A stretch of 64,000 nucleotides of DNA from SIG701 sp045544955 (GTDB taxonomy: Bacteria; Bacillota; Clostridia; Oscillospirales; CAG-272). The notes below the pieces were generated by a model. It was given only the letters and a program-made list of their open reading frames with translations. It was not told the DNA's origin and searched no databases. The DNA lies in contig JAZPZY010000005.1 of assembly GCA_045544955.1 (NCBI GenBank), forward strand, positions 36,261 to 100,260, given 5' to 3'. A program made the position numbers and the translations under genes. This document shows, one piece after another, positions 49,701-58,615 of this stretch; within the stretch, counting starts at the first letter, position 1; each line of letters opens with the position of its first letter.

Positions 49701-50785
49701 AAAAGGGCAATATACGCACCGCTTATACCTGTAACCTTTGTCCCCATATAGTCAAAGGACACGCTCATTTTGTCCGTGGGCAGAAAGTATCTGTGGGCCT
49801 GTGCCATGGCAGTGCCGTTCTGCCATATACGCAGTGCATCCGACGCCGGTACGGTCTCCCAATCTTCTATTTCGTCCCCGTCCGTTTTTGCCCACACCTC
49901 GGATACGGTAAGGGCGTTGTGCTTCTGTTTATCCCACACCGATGCGGAAACGGCACCCAGAGAGTAATCCTCAAAATCCTCGAAATAATAGGGTTCGGCA
50001 CCGGCTTTTTCCCGGAGTGCAATGTTATCGACGAATATATTATTCGCACCGTCGCCGCCCGACATCTTCTGCACGCGGATGCTGTTGATCACGCGCACGC
50101 TTTTTTCGGCAGGAATATCGGCAATCTTGTAACCGTCAATATACAACTCCGCCGTCTTTTGCCCGGGGGTGATCTGAATCTTTACGCTGTACCACCGATC
50201 CATTTTCAGATAGGCACTGTTCTCCATATCCTTTTTGGGAACGGGCGTATAATTGGCATGGTAGGACGGTGCCGTCAGCGGTACGTTTTTCCCCGTATAC
50301 GCCACGGCAATGGCGTCTCCGTATTCTTTGTACTTCGAATCCCCTGCCGGACGGAAGAACACCACCGTGCTGTGGGGTGTAACGCTCTTCCCGTCATCGT
50401 ATCCGAAGGAGATATAGATCCCCTTCCAGGGGCACGTATCGATGTACAGATCAAAGCTGATCTCGCCCGTTTCCGCCGGCAGCTTTCCGTCCACCTTCGT
50501 CACGCCGTAATCCACGGCGGCAGAGCGGGAATTCAGTGCCTTGGTTTTTGGCAGATCACCCGCACCAGACGATTTCTTTGCCTCCGGTGCTTCGGCAATC
50601 TCCGCACCGGTGCCTTTTCCAACGCCGGACCACTGGGGAAAATTATAATCCGCATTATCCGTTCCTTCAAAAACAGTGAACGGGACGGGCGTTCTCGGCT
50701 TTTCAGCCCCCTTAACGAACACGCTCACAGGCAGAAGCATGGCAAGGCAAAGAAGGAACGCTATACCTTTCTTCATTCGTTTCAT
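46724..50785 (-). CDS. Large secreted sialidase-like multidomain protein
   Basis: 1353 residues. The ATG at 50785 is preceded by GAGGTGGCACGG. A signal peptide (MKKGIAFLLCLAMLLPVSVF) is followed by two concanavalin/LamG-like modules (about 35 to 480, with repeated KWYSVKI/VWYNIKI-type strands). A third beta module lies near 490 to 650 and two F5/8-type C carbohydrate-binding modules at about 660 to 910 (VTARYVKVNYSKTDA). A C-terminal six-bladed BNR propeller follows, with Asp-boxes SIDGGYTW, SHDNGRTW, SADGGETW and SLDGGETW. It probably acts on host or dietary glycans outside the cell. No sortase motif is present. True sialidase activity is not shown by the sequence alone. Confidence 0.85.
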   Translation of the reverse strand: MKRMKKGIAFLLCLAMLLPVSVFVKGAEKPRTPVPFTVFEGTDNADYNFPQWSGVGKGTGAEIAEAPEAKKSSGAGDLPKTKALNSRSAAVDYGVTKVDGKLPAETGEISFDLYIDTCPWKGIYISFGYDDGKSVTPHSTVVFFRPAGDSKYKEYGDAIAVAYTGKNVPLTAPSYHANYTPVPKKDMENSAYLKMDRWYSVKIQITPGQKTAELYIDGYKIADIPAEKSVRVINSIRVQKMSGGDGANNIFVDNIALREKAGAEPYYFEDFEDYSLGAVSASVWDKQKHNALTVSEVWAKTDGDEIEDWETVPASDALRIWQNGTAMAQAHRYFLPTDKMSVSFDYMGTKVTGISGAYIALLSGEDRKFDIRIRKVTADDAYPMLRNYTGKTFVDITELLPGVWYNIKIDFTGTGAKLYLNGELTAELADIDPGLKTVDRIVFGTASRSKADDEYFIDNLTFTGAYETEMKAMTDPFADSFDGETEDWSFTGEGSHTLSDGKLSLAGSIEAVRTLPAKSMAGKFGFTLESDTPSGIQLEILCGKTAAVVLKIGDNGALYYKRDNLWTICTDPGVIKAGEKTEISLDLPDGRNADYFNVRVNGELAGTALYYQPFLYVDAVRITVPEGGQAAIVDLYGIKSDGVIPTPQRGEAAAPAVYLPEIIENAKVMYLAKDTDPRTGSIAYAADGKSFTFDSSRNSIGVDLGTVQRVNAIRITGNKETARGFTQDNISVWQSNDNKTWKELYGHTLNFYKENGVSAVLIEFSGVTARYVKVNYSKTDAPASITADDLTASVRAERKIARQWALAGTPMYKKDDTAPDAGAMAFEVNAKTADGKDKNFLFCEGDSIGVSFGIHSHVEAVEITAKGLSGLSTDAFALYYSLDNCDYSPITDVILSRDQREGRDVYRLTFDSVKCGYLKLHNISGGEITLVNLYDGLAAYSSVECVTNTHTYTGARAGDGGFYTREDGTLVMSFVGFDDGGGDFDAAPTLSIQSIDGGYTWSDSWIELQTHETGLNVGCSSYIRLENGDLGVIYLEKDLNVPEKNNRNICNIYIRRSHDNGRTWSSPLCISKEFDAYTIQASGMRYTRLSTGRILVPVNYSVYTDDAFGSDRSIAFVLYSDDDGGSWNLSNAVTLPNAALEPIAAEMENGMVLMTLRTRKEGKIYQSVSADGGETWSQPHALSEIVTPSSTNVVVRIPQTKDVLLVWNNEFATNNGKRDPLAMAVSADNGVSYGNIRNLIEGSGAWAAVQFYGRSVYVQSNAKILILDVADLYHPVSGVKTVADLPKADTPEAEYKDGWLTGVSADMIYSLDGGETWKFCGGTSVYLGGYSGRILVKNIGTHGTAPSEIQKLG

Positions 50786-50795
50786 CCGTGCCACC

Positions 50796-51650
50796 TCACT
50801 TTTCCTCTTTCAGGATACGGATATCCGCATAGGTATACGCACCTGCCCCAGCGTCGTGGAAACAGATCTGCGGATTGTAATCCGCTTTCGGATTCTTCTG
50901 CGACGTACCTTTGTACTGTCCGTCCACGTACACGTCATACACACCGGTTTTCGGATCGATGCGGAGGGCGAACGCCGTAGTCTTTCCGACTTCCAGATAC
51001 GCCACGGTTTCTGTATCCCGGTAGAACACCGTATCGTCACCGATATTTTTTTGATAGGGCTCTTTCAGAATCTTCACCTCCGCCTTGCCGTCGGCAGTAC
51101 CCTTCTCCGTCTTCACGGCACCGCTTCCTTTTTCCCAGCCGTCCGGCAGAATCCGAAGCTGTGATGCAGGGGCAAAGGACGGCTCTGCCGAAAACAGATT
51201 CCATCCTCTGAACGCAGTAGAGATCCGATCGTTCAGATCCCCAGCCTCAGGCGAGGCGATCTCTTTGGGCGTAACGCTGAAAAAGATCCAATAGGGCGAC
51301 GCCGTTTTGCCGATTACGCCGTCTTCCAAATACAAAATCCGCATCCCCTCCGTCTCCATCCGTTCCATATCCGTACGGCGGATGCTGGCCGGTTTGTTTT
51401 TGTACGCTGTATCATTCTGCGGATCGGTGAGATCGCCGGAAAGACGGACGGTGATCTCGTCTTTGCAGTCGGCACAGATATACGTATACACGCCGGTCTC
51501 TTTATCAACGCTACTTTGTTTCAGATCCGCTTTCGCGTGCACGCATTGGGCGGTAACTGCCGGAGTCAGAACCGCAGATGCCCCCAGGGCAAGCAGGATA
51601 AAGGCAGACAGCCCCGCTATAACACGGGCAGAAAATGTTTGTTTTTCCAC
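50796..51650 (-). CDS. Secreted protein of unknown function, upstream of the sialidase-like gene
   Basis: 284 residues from GTG 51650, with AAAGGAG six bases ahead. The N-terminal hydrophobic stretch (IAGLSAFILLALGASAVLTP) is a signal peptide. A short Cys/His unit follows (QCVHAKADLKQSS ... YICADC), which is common in secreted proteins of gut Clostridia and may bind zinc. The rest is beta-rich, ending with a TTAFALRIDPKTGVYDVYVD strand set like the LamG modules in the next gene. The two genes are ten bases apart and co-transcribed. Confidence 0.7.
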   Translation of the reverse strand: MEKQTFSARVIAGLSAFILLALGASAVLTPAVTAQCVHAKADLKQSSVDKETGVYTYICADCKDEITVRLSGDLTDPQNDTAYKNKPASIRRTDMERMETEGMRILYLEDGVIGKTASPYWIFFSVTPKEIASPEAGDLNDRISTAFRGWNLFSAEPSFAPASQLRILPDGWEKGSGAVKTEKGTADGKAEVKILKEPYQKNIGDDTVFYRDTETVAYLEVGKTTAFALRIDPKTGVYDVYVDGQYKGTSQKNPKADYNPQICFHDAGAGAYTYADIRILKEEK

Positions 51651-51775
51651 AGTTTTCTCCTTTATTCAGTGTAAAAGCGTATATTTTACCGCCGGCAAAA
51701 AGCCGGCATTTACTGCCATCATTATATCATACGCTTTTGGCAAAAGCAACAGAAAATTCCGGCCGCAAAGCAAAC

Positions 51776-51805
51776 GCCCCGGCGTGACTTTCGCCGCACC
51801 GGGGT
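51776..51805 (-). terminator. Terminator after the MFS gene
   Basis: GC-rich arms CCCCGG/CCGGGG with an imperfect inner stem lie 30 bases after the MFS stop. The T-run on the minus strand is weak (CGTTTGCTTT). Confidence 0.5.
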
Positions 51806-51835
51806 ATTTATACCGTTTTGAAATACAGACGCCGC

Positions 51836-53053
51836 TCACGTATCGCCTCGTCCGCGAAACAGGCAGTATCCAAGACACGACAGAATCTGCGACGCCGCCG
51901 CCAGTGCCAAAAGAAGCGGCACGGAGAAAAACGGCGCGAGAAAGGTAGCGGTGAGCATGCCGCCAAAATTCAGCACCATACGCCAGGCGTGATACGGTCC
52001 GGCGATCTTCACGTCCACACGGGTCAGCAAAAAGACCGGAACTACGTAATTGACAAGTGTGACGCCGAAAATCACCACGGCGTACACGGCGAGAAATACC
52101 GTTTCCGACGGAATCAGGAGCAGCGGCATCATGGAGATCAAAACACTTCCCGCGGCAAGAATCGCACGGGAGGAGATTTTGGCCGCAAGTACGCCGAAAA
52201 GTGCACAGGATAAAAGTGCCGAAAGTGAATTCACGGAAACCATCGCCGTACCGATCCATTCGTCGTATCCCAAATCAAACGCCACCGTGGTGAGAACGCT
52301 GATAACGCCGCTTGAAAATCCCCGAAAAAGATTGGGGATAAGCAAAAAGGAAAACACCGGCGTTTTGAATATTTCCATAATTGGAATTTTGGGGGCGTCC
52401 TTGCCCCTGTGCTGGACCGGCTCCGCTTCATTGATCAGTGAGCGCTGGGTGTATGTTAGAAAAAAAGAGGCAAGCATAAGCAGTGCGGAAACGGCAAAGC
52501 CTACTGCCATCACGCTGACGTAGTCAAATCGAAGGACCAGTGCCGATATGCCCGCCCCCGCCCCCAGGGTGATCAGAGACGACAAAAGACCGCTGGCGGC
52601 GGAAATACGGCCGTACTCCTCCGGCAGATACACGTGATAGGGGAGCTTATATTCGCAAACCACGTACAGTCCGCTGACACCCTGCTGCACGATGCACAAC
52701 ACCAACAGCAAAAGGTACGATTCCAAACTGGCAGACCGCCAGATGCAAAGGGGGATATAGCACGCCATCAGTGCCGCAAAAGCAAGGAACGTGTTCGCCG
52801 CGCGACGGATCACGCTTCCCGTATCTGCCCAGCGGGAGAAAAACATAATGACCGCCATATTTGCCGCCTGCATCAGCGTGGAGAGGAAATAGATATACCG
52901 GGTTTCAAACCCCAGTGAGGCAAGCAGCGTCTGCAGAAGCGTGCCCGATGCAAACAGTAAAGCAAGGGCACGGAACGCATAGGCAAGAATCGACTTTACC
53001 TTATTGGAGCGGATAATATCCGGGGAAACAGCGGGAGTATTACTCCTCGGCAT
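51836..53053 (-). CDS. MFS transporter
   Basis: 405 residues from ATG 53053, overlapping the sialidase-like stop by 14 bases; a longer upstream frame is a shadow. About twelve membrane helices, with FFSRWADTGSVIRRAAN as the MFS-type loop after helix 2. It is coupled to the cytoplasmic sialidase-like gene, so it may import the oligosaccharide or sialic-acid-like sugar that this enzyme acts on. The substrate cannot be read from the sequence. Confidence 0.85.
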   Translation of the reverse strand: MPRSNTPAVSPDIIRSNKVKSILAYAFRALALLFASGTLLQTLLASLGFETRYIYFLSTLMQAANMAVIMFFSRWADTGSVIRRAANTFLAFAALMACYIPLCIWRSASLESYLLLLVLCIVQQGVSGLYVVCEYKLPYHVYLPEEYGRISAASGLLSSLITLGAGAGISALVLRFDYVSVMAVGFAVSALLMLASFFLTYTQRSLINEAEPVQHRGKDAPKIPIMEIFKTPVFSFLLIPNLFRGFSSGVISVLTTVAFDLGYDEWIGTAMVSVNSLSALLSCALFGVLAAKISSRAILAAGSVLISMMPLLLIPSETVFLAVYAVVIFGVTLVNYVVPVFLLTRVDVKIAGPYHAWRMVLNFGGMLTATFLAPFFSVPLLLALAAASQILSCLGYCLFRGRGDT

Positions 53054-54131
53054 AGTCAAAACTCCACTTTTGCTGCATAATAACGGCCGGTCCCTTTTCG
53101 GGACGGGCATAGAATACGGTAAGCAGACTGCCGTCATCCATCTCCACCGTACACGGGTAACCTATATCCCAGGAAGGATAACTGTTCTGATAGATATAAT
53201 GCTCCGTATCCCAGGTTTTTCCGTCATCCAGGCTGAACATGGCCTTTATACCGTAAGGCTCGTAACGGTAACTGTACAAAGAAAGCAGAACGCCGGAGGA
53301 ATGGCGGATAATGTGTGCCGGTGCACCGCCCGTATCAGACAGAATCTGTCTCGGCTTACTCCAGGTGCGGCCGCCGTCTTTTGATTCCGTTTGGAACAGC
53401 GTGAATAGCGTCTGACTGTTCACCCGAAACTGGCAGAGGATCGTTCCGTCCGGCAGTTCGATGGCGTAGGGTTCAAACACACCGGCGAACTGAAGGATTT
53501 CGTCCGTATCGATATGCCCCCGCAGCTCCATCTTTCCGGTTTCCGTATCGATGGTATAGGCGTACAGCTGCCCGTCGCCGGCATCCTCAACCGAGCGGCC
53601 TACCCACAGTACTTCCCCGTTTTTCCGCTGGATCGGCCCGTGAGGCGAGCTGATGGGGCTGCGATAGCGTTCACCGAAGGTAACGCCCGCATCGCGGCTG
53701 ATGCGGAAGCTGGGACCGTACGCTTCCCTTCCTTCCTCCTCGGTATACGTATCAAGGTAAGCGAGGATATATTTCTTATCCGCTTCACTTTTGGCACGTG
53801 GGAGATAGCCATACTGATTTTCTCTGCTGATATTGAAGGAGGTCAGGATCAGCCCTTTCTCCCCAAAACGGCAAAGGCCGGCATCCCGGTCGTCCAGCAC
53901 CGTATCAATAACGGGCGTTGGCAGCGAATAGTTTTCGCCGTCATCCTCACTGAAGGCTATGACGGTTTTCCCAAAAGGGCATACGTGTTCCAGCCGGAAT
54001 CCCGATGCAGCCACGGCGATTTTACCGTCATCAAAGCGGACGACGCTGGGCCAGGCAAAATAATTATGCTTACTCTGTGGGTTATTCAGGATCGTTTTTG
54101 CCTCTCCTATGGGATGAATGGAAAATTTCAT
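53040..54131 (-). CDS. Cytoplasmic sialidase-like BNR protein
   Basis: 363 residues from ATG 54131 (AAAGGAG upstream); no signal peptide. A sialidase-type propeller with several Asp-boxes: AFSEDDGENYSLP, RISRDAGVTFGERY, ESKDGGRTWSKPR and FSLDDGKTWDTEH. Because it lacks a signal and is coupled to an MFS gene, it would act inside the cell on imported substrate. It is divergent from an AraC gene. Family GH33 or a related BNR glycosidase is possible. Confidence 0.82.
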   Translation of the reverse strand: MKFSIHPIGEAKTILNNPQSKHNYFAWPSVVRFDDGKIAVAASGFRLEHVCPFGKTVIAFSEDDGENYSLPTPVIDTVLDDRDAGLCRFGEKGLILTSFNISRENQYGYLPRAKSEADKKYILAYLDTYTEEEGREAYGPSFRISRDAGVTFGERYRSPISSPHGPIQRKNGEVLWVGRSVEDAGDGQLYAYTIDTETGKMELRGHIDTDEILQFAGVFEPYAIELPDGTILCQFRVNSQTLFTLFQTESKDGGRTWSKPRQILSDTGGAPAHIIRHSSGVLLSLYSYRYEPYGIKAMFSLDDGKTWDTEHYIYQNSYPSWDIGYPCTVEMDDGSLLTVFYARPEKGPAVIMQQKWSFDYAEE

Positions 54132-54251
54132 GGAAAACTCCTTTACAATTCGCACATTATGTGATACCATAACTATAATGCTTTTCTTCAAAAAACGCAA
54201 TACTGCAGACGGACATTCTCGCAATGAAATGTCTTTCTGGGAAAGGTGTCC

Positions 54252-54977
54252 ATGTATAACTACCAGCTTACAGTACGTTTGGGAGACGTGCGGGCAGAAT
54301 GTTTTTTGCTCAAAAACTTCTTTATTCCTTCCAACCAAACGTCACCCATTCATACTCACAAATTTACGGAAATTCATATGGTAGCGGACGGCTGCGAGGA
54401 ACTGCACGCCGAAAAACGGCAGCTCGTGCTTCTCCCCGGCGACGTTGCGGCTATTCCAGCCGAGATGCCGCACCGCCTTGCTTTTGCGGATGCGACAACC
54501 CGGGAATACGTATTCTGGCTGGATCTTCCCCTGAAAGAAATCCGGAAGATCCGGATTCCCCAGGAGGTACTGCACCGTCTGCTTCGGGCGGCGGTTGCCC
54601 TTCGGGATACGGGGGAGGCTCCCAGGCTTGCCGGATACATAGCCTACATACTGAACGAGCTTTACACGATTTCCACTCCCGTAATGCCGATCCGTGACCG
54701 GGCGTTCATCATCCGGGACTTTTTCGAGCATCATTACGATGCGGACGTAACCCTCAAAGATATTGCCGCAGATCTTTACGTATCCGAAAAGCAGGCACAC
54801 CGGCTGATCGTGAAATATACCGGAGATACCTTCTCCGTGAATCTTGCCAAGCACCGGGTGGCGGCGGCAAAACTGCTCATGGAAACCGAGAAAAGCCTGT
54901 CCCTTTCAGAAATTGCACAGCTTGTGGGATACCGCACCTACAGCGGCTTCTGGAAAGCGTACCGAAAATACGGATAA
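54252..54977 (+). CDS. AraC-family regulator of the sialidase/MFS genes
   Basis: 241 residues from ATG 54252 (AAAGG five bases before). A cupin part (HTHKFTEIHMVADGCEELHA, PGDVAAIPAEMPHRLAF) is followed by two HTH units (LKDIAADLYVSEKQAHRLIV, LSEIAQLVGYRTYSGFWKAY). The chain ends right after the second HTH. It is divergent from the sialidase-like gene. Confidence 0.9.
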   Translation: MYNYQLTVRLGDVRAECFLLKNFFIPSNQTSPIHTHKFTEIHMVADGCEELHAEKRQLVLLPGDVAAIPAEMPHRLAFADATTREYVFWLDLPLKEIRKIRIPQEVLHRLLRAAVALRDTGEAPRLAGYIAYILNELYTISTPVMPIRDRAFIIRDFFEHHYDADVTLKDIAADLYVSEKQAHRLIVKYTGDTFSVNLAKHRVAAAKLLMETEKSLSLSEIAQLVGYRTYSGFWKAYRKYG

Positions 54978-54990
54978 GGAGAACGCAGCA

Positions 54991-55383
54991 ATGACTGTAA
55001 CCGAAGTGGTCGCCGCCCTTCTGTGGCGGGACGGAAAATTTATGATCTGCCAGCGTCCGGCAAACAAAGCCCGCGGCCTTCTGTGGGAGTTCGTGGGCGG
55101 TAAAGTGGAGCCAGGTGAGACGAAAGAGGCCGCACTGATCCGGGAATGTCGGGAAGAGCTGGCCGTGACGGTATCCGTGGGAGATGTTTTCATGGAGGTC
55201 ATGCACGAATATCCGGATCTGACAGTGCATCTGACGCTGTTCCATGCGACCCTCACCGAGGGAGAGCCGCAGAAGCTGGAGCACAACGATATCCGCTGGA
55301 TCACGCCCGGGGAGATTCCGAATTACCCGTTCTGCCCGGCAGACGTGGAAATACTGAAGAAAATCCGTGAGGTATGCGAATGA
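54991..55383 (+). CDS. mutT: MutT-type Nudix hydrolase
   Basis: 130 residues. The Nudix box runs from GGKVEPGETKEAALIRECRE into ELAVTV. The MICQRPANKARGLLWEFVGG lead-in is typical of MutT/8-oxo-dGTPases. It lies 13 bases after the AraC gene and has its own AAGGAG. Confidence 0.92.
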   Translation: MTVTEVVAALLWRDGKFMICQRPANKARGLLWEFVGGKVEPGETKEAALIRECREELAVTVSVGDVFMEVMHEYPDLTVHLTLFHATLTEGEPQKLEHNDIRWITPGEIPNYPFCPADVEILKKIREVCE

Positions 55384-55432
55384 AAAAATACGAAAACGCC
55401 GTTCAGTGAAACGGAGAGAGTGGGAAAAAGAA

Positions 55433-55858
55433 ATGATTAAAGATTTGATGCACGATCCGTTCTTTCTTGCTGGAAAGTCAGAGTTGGCCACGAAAGAGGA
55501 TCTGCAGACCGCACGGGATCTTTTGGACACGCTGACAGCCCACAAGGAGTACTGCGTAGGCATGGCGGCCAACATGATAGGGGTGAAGAAACGCATCATT
55601 GCCTTTCTGGACGAAAGCGGAAAGTCCCCTTCGTACACGGTCATGCTCAATCCGGAAATCATCAAAAAGGATGGTATCTATGACACAGCGGAAGGCTGCC
55701 TTTCCCTTTTGGGCGATCCCCGTCCGTGCAAGCGGTACAAAAGCATCAAGGTACAGTATCAGACGCTGGAAATGCAGATACGTGTGAAAACGTACACCGG
55801 CTGGACAGCACAGATCATCCAGCATGAGGTGGATCACTGCAACGGCGTTTTGATCTGA
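55433..55858 (+). CDS. Peptide deformylase-like protein
   Basis: 141 residues. The three deformylase motifs are present in altered form: GMAANMIGV (usual GLAAPQIG), EGCLSL with the metal Cys, and IIQHEVDHCNG, the HExxH zinc site. Peptide deformylases remove the formyl group from nascent proteins. The chain is shorter than the usual 150 to 170 residues, and motif 1 lacks the Gln, so it may be a second, specialised copy. Confidence 0.85.
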   Translation: MIKDLMHDPFFLAGKSELATKEDLQTARDLLDTLTAHKEYCVGMAANMIGVKKRIIAFLDESGKSPSYTVMLNPEIIKKDGIYDTAEGCLSLLGDPRPCKRYKSIKVQYQTLEMQIRVKTYTGWTAQIIQHEVDHCNGVLI

Positions 55859-55979
55859 CGGGGAGCAACGCAGGGAAACAAAATTTTTTTGAAAACAACA
55901 CGATCGAAAAAATGTGTTGTTCCGTTTTTCTTTTTCATCTGGTACAATGAAAGCACCAAATGAAAAGGAGATACCTATT

Positions 55980-56333
55980 ATGAACACCGACAAGATTTAC
56001 GCTGAATCCATCGCTAAGGAATACGCGCCCAAGGACAATTCCAAAATCATCGCCCTGCGTAAGCTGGACGCAAAGGCAAAGATGCCCGCTACCGTATTCA
56101 CCTATTCGTTCGGCATCGTTTGTGCTCTGGTTGCCGGTCTCGGTATGAGCCTGTCCATGCAGGTCATCGGCGGCACCGTACCCTTCACCGTTCTCGGCCT
56201 GGTGCTTGGCGTTCTCGGCTTCACCGGCACGGCAGTAAACTATCCCATCTACAAAAAGATGCTGGAAAAGGGCAAGCAGAAATATGCGTTTGAGATCATA
56301 GAGCTTGCAAAAAGCATCAGCGAAGAAAAATAA
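55980..56333 (+). CDS. Small two-helix membrane protein
   Basis: 117 residues from ATG 55980, AAAAGGAGA upstream. Two hydrophobic helices (ATVFTYSFGIVCALVAGLGM and a VPFTVLGLVLGVLGFTGTAV stretch) with charged ends. It stands just before a TetR gene and may be under its control. No known function. Confidence 0.7.
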   Translation: MNTDKIYAESIAKEYAPKDNSKIIALRKLDAKAKMPATVFTYSFGIVCALVAGLGMSLSMQVIGGTVPFTVLGLVLGVLGFTGTAVNYPIYKKMLEKGKQKYAFEIIELAKSISEEK

Positions 56334-56357
56334 TTCCCCAAAAGGAGGGCTTCGCCC

Positions 56358-56963
56358 ATGACCAGAAGCGAAAGCAAGTATTTCAATACAGCGGTAAAAA
56401 TGGATGAAGCACTCCTATCACTTCTTGAAAAAAAGGAGTTTTCCTACATCACCGTCAAGGAGATCTTCGAAAAAGCGGGGGTCAACCGTTCCACTTTTTA
56501 TCTGCACTACGAGAACACGGCGGATCTTCTGAAGGAGACGACCCAGCACGTTCTCGATCGCTTTCTCTCCTATTTTCCGGAAGACGGAAAAAACATTACT
56601 GTCAGCTCTCAAAACGAGAATTTGAACAGTCTGATTTTCATTACGCCGGAATACCTGACGCCGTACCTTACGTTTATTCGGGATAATCAGCGGATATTCA
56701 AAACCGCCGTGAAGGAGTTGGGTGCTATGGGCTTCGACAAGGTGTATCAGCGGATGTTTTCGTGCTTTTTCGATCCGCTTCTCGCACGATTCGATTTCCC
56801 GGAAAACACCCGATCCTATGTGATGAAGTTTTACCTCTCCGGCATCACGGCCATCGCCATGGAATGGCTTGCCGATGACTGTGCCGACGGGATCGATACG
56901 GTCATCGCCGTCATCACCGACTGCGTTCTCGGAAAAATTAAGTTTTATGAACAGAATTCTTAA
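56358..56963 (+). CDS. TetR-family regulator
   Basis: 201 residues. The N-terminal HTH (FSYITVKEIFEKAGVNRSTF, YLHYENTADLL) is clear. The C-terminal helical domain would bind a ligand. It overlaps the next gene by 17 bases, so both are translated together. Confidence 0.9.
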   Translation: MTRSESKYFNTAVKMDEALLSLLEKKEFSYITVKEIFEKAGVNRSTFYLHYENTADLLKETTQHVLDRFLSYFPEDGKNITVSSQNENLNSLIFITPEYLTPYLTFIRDNQRIFKTAVKELGAMGFDKVYQRMFSCFFDPLLARFDFPENTRSYVMKFYLSGITAIAMEWLADDCADGIDTVIAVITDCVLGKIKFYEQNS

Positions 56964-57552
56964 ATCCGCCCTTGTCAGCCTTTCCTTCAATGCCGTATTC
57001 AGTGCGTATCACATCATACTCGGTATGATGGATCGCTCCTGGTGGCTGTTCACGGTCGGCGTATATTACGTCATTTTGAGCACGGCACGGTTCGCCGTCA
57101 TAGTTACCAAAAGGAAGAACAGATATATTACGGCACTTGCCGGCAGCCTTCTGATGGTCCTTTCTCTTCCGCTTGCCGGTACCGTGATCCTCTCTTTCGT
57201 GCGTGACCGGGGAACCGTTTTTCACGAGATCGTCATGATCTCCATTGCCACGTATTCGTTTGCAAAAATAACACTTGCTGCCGTAAAGCTGATCAAATCC
57301 CGCCGCAGCCGTTCCGCAAAGACGGTAACGCTTCGGAACATTTCCTTCGCAACGGCTTTAGTATCGATTTTCTCTCTGCAGAGATCCATGCTCGTCTCCT
57401 TTGAGGGGATGTCCGATATGGGAATACGTATCATGAACGCCGCCACCGGCTCTGCCGTGTGCATCCTCGTTTTTCTGCTGGGGCTGAATCTGGTCCGGAA
57501 AGAAAAATTTCTCTTCCGTTCTCTTAACGATGTAAACAAAACCCGCCGATGA
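56947..57552 (+). CDS. Membrane protein of unknown function
   Basis: 201 residues from ATG 56947. Five to six hydrophobic segments, for example SFNAVFSAYHIILGMM, VGVYYVILSTARFAVIV and LAGSLLMVLSLPLAGTVIL. It overlaps the TetR gene and ends in a terminator. It could be an exporter or sensor controlled by that regulator. Confidence 0.7.
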   Translation: MNRILKSALVSLSFNAVFSAYHIILGMMDRSWWLFTVGVYYVILSTARFAVIVTKRKNRYITALAGSLLMVLSLPLAGTVILSFVRDRGTVFHEIVMISIATYSFAKITLAAVKLIKSRRSRSAKTVTLRNISFATALVSIFSLQRSMLVSFEGMSDMGIRIMNAATGSAVCILVFLLGLNLVRKEKFLFRSLNDVNKTRR

Positions 57553-57572
57553 GAGCAAGATCTCACCGGCGG
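57543..57572 (+). terminator. Terminator of the TetR operon
   Basis: A 12-base stem CCGCCGATGAGA/TCTCACCGGCGG with one mismatch and a 6-base loop, then TTTTCCTTTTTC. Confidence 0.85.
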
Positions 57573-57600
57573 TTTTCCTTTTTCACGTAGGATGCGTCCC

Positions 57601-58401
57601 TTAGACGCCAAGAAGCATTTTCACGTACGACAGATACTCTCTCACCCAGGTGGTAAACAGAAATACCTTCATCGGTGTTTCCGCCTTTATGTACAAGGCG
57701 TCAATACCCGCACGGGAACACAGCAGACGTATCCGGGGAATATGCGTTTCAGAGGATATACATATGATCTGCCGATCCGACAAGCCGAGCTCATCGATCA
57801 GCCGGAGGGAATATGCAATATTCTCTCTGGTGTCGGTCGCTTTTTCCTCCAGAAAAATGCGATCGGGCGAGATGCCCCGTGCGGCCATATAATCCCGCAT
57901 ACAGGACGCTTCCGTAAACGGCTCGTCCGGGCCCTGCCCGCCGCTGACAATGCAGACGGCACGGCTGTCCTCCTCCATGGCAGCCACGGCGGCATCCAGG
58001 CGTGATGCCAGCGTTTTTGCCGGCCCGTCCGGCTTCACCTTCGCACCGAAGACGATATACACGTTTTCCGTACCGTCCGCCTGCACACCCGGCTGTGCAC
58101 TGGGAGAGAGATGAATATAGGCTACAAGGGCGATGAGCGTCACGGCATAAAACACCATGGCACAGGACATGAGCACCTTGCCCCAAAGATAGACTTTTCC
58201 AAATATTTTCCGCAAAAACCTACGGAGCAGATACGGCAGGAGTATCCCCAGCATCACGGTCAGCGTGATGAAAAGCGGAAACGCTCCCTCGGGGGCGATC
58301 ATCAGTTTTACAAGATAGGATCCAAAGCAGATCAGCGTGAAAAGGCCGAACACCCGATACAGGCGTGAAAATACTTTATCCGTTTTTGAAGATTCGTTCA
58401 T
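57601..58401 (-). CDS. YdcF/ElyC-type DUF218 membrane protein
   Basis: 266 residues from ATG 58401. Three membrane helices (about 15 to 32, 40 to 58 and 75 to 98) precede a DUF218 domain with VYIVFGAKVKPDGPAKTLAS, VCIVSGGQGPDEPFTEA and ICISSETHIPRIRLLCSRAG. DUF218 proteins act in envelope or vancomycin-related cell-wall functions; the reaction is not fixed. Confidence 0.88.
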   Translation of the reverse strand: MNESSKTDKVFSRLYRVFGLFTLICFGSYLVKLMIAPEGAFPLFITLTVMLGILLPYLLRRFLRKIFGKVYLWGKVLMSCAMVFYAVTLIALVAYIHLSPSAQPGVQADGTENVYIVFGAKVKPDGPAKTLASRLDAAVAAMEEDSRAVCIVSGGQGPDEPFTEASCMRDYMAARGISPDRIFLEEKATDTRENIAYSLRLIDELGLSDRQIICISSETHIPRIRLLCSRAGIDALYIKAETPMKVFLFTTWVREYLSYVKMLLGV

Positions 58402-58615
58402 ATACGGCTCCCGTGAATGACATAGTGTTTTTTCTATTGTAACACATAAAGGCGAGGGATGCAAGACCGACACGCCGATTGACCGCATGAGATAAGGAAA
58501 CTGCCATTTTTGGCTTGCCATAAAAGACAATTTGTGCTATACTGATTACAGAAAGCGAAGCGAAACGGGCAAGCAATGCACGTATGATTTTCGGACAGTA
58601 CAGGAGGGTCTGAAC

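Noticed and set aside
51691..51707. GCCGGC-AAAAA-GCCGGC hairpin upstream of the secreted-protein gene as a terminator
   Set aside because: It lies in the leader of the gene at 51650 with no T-run on the minus strand; it could be a leader structure, but nothing supports a specific function.
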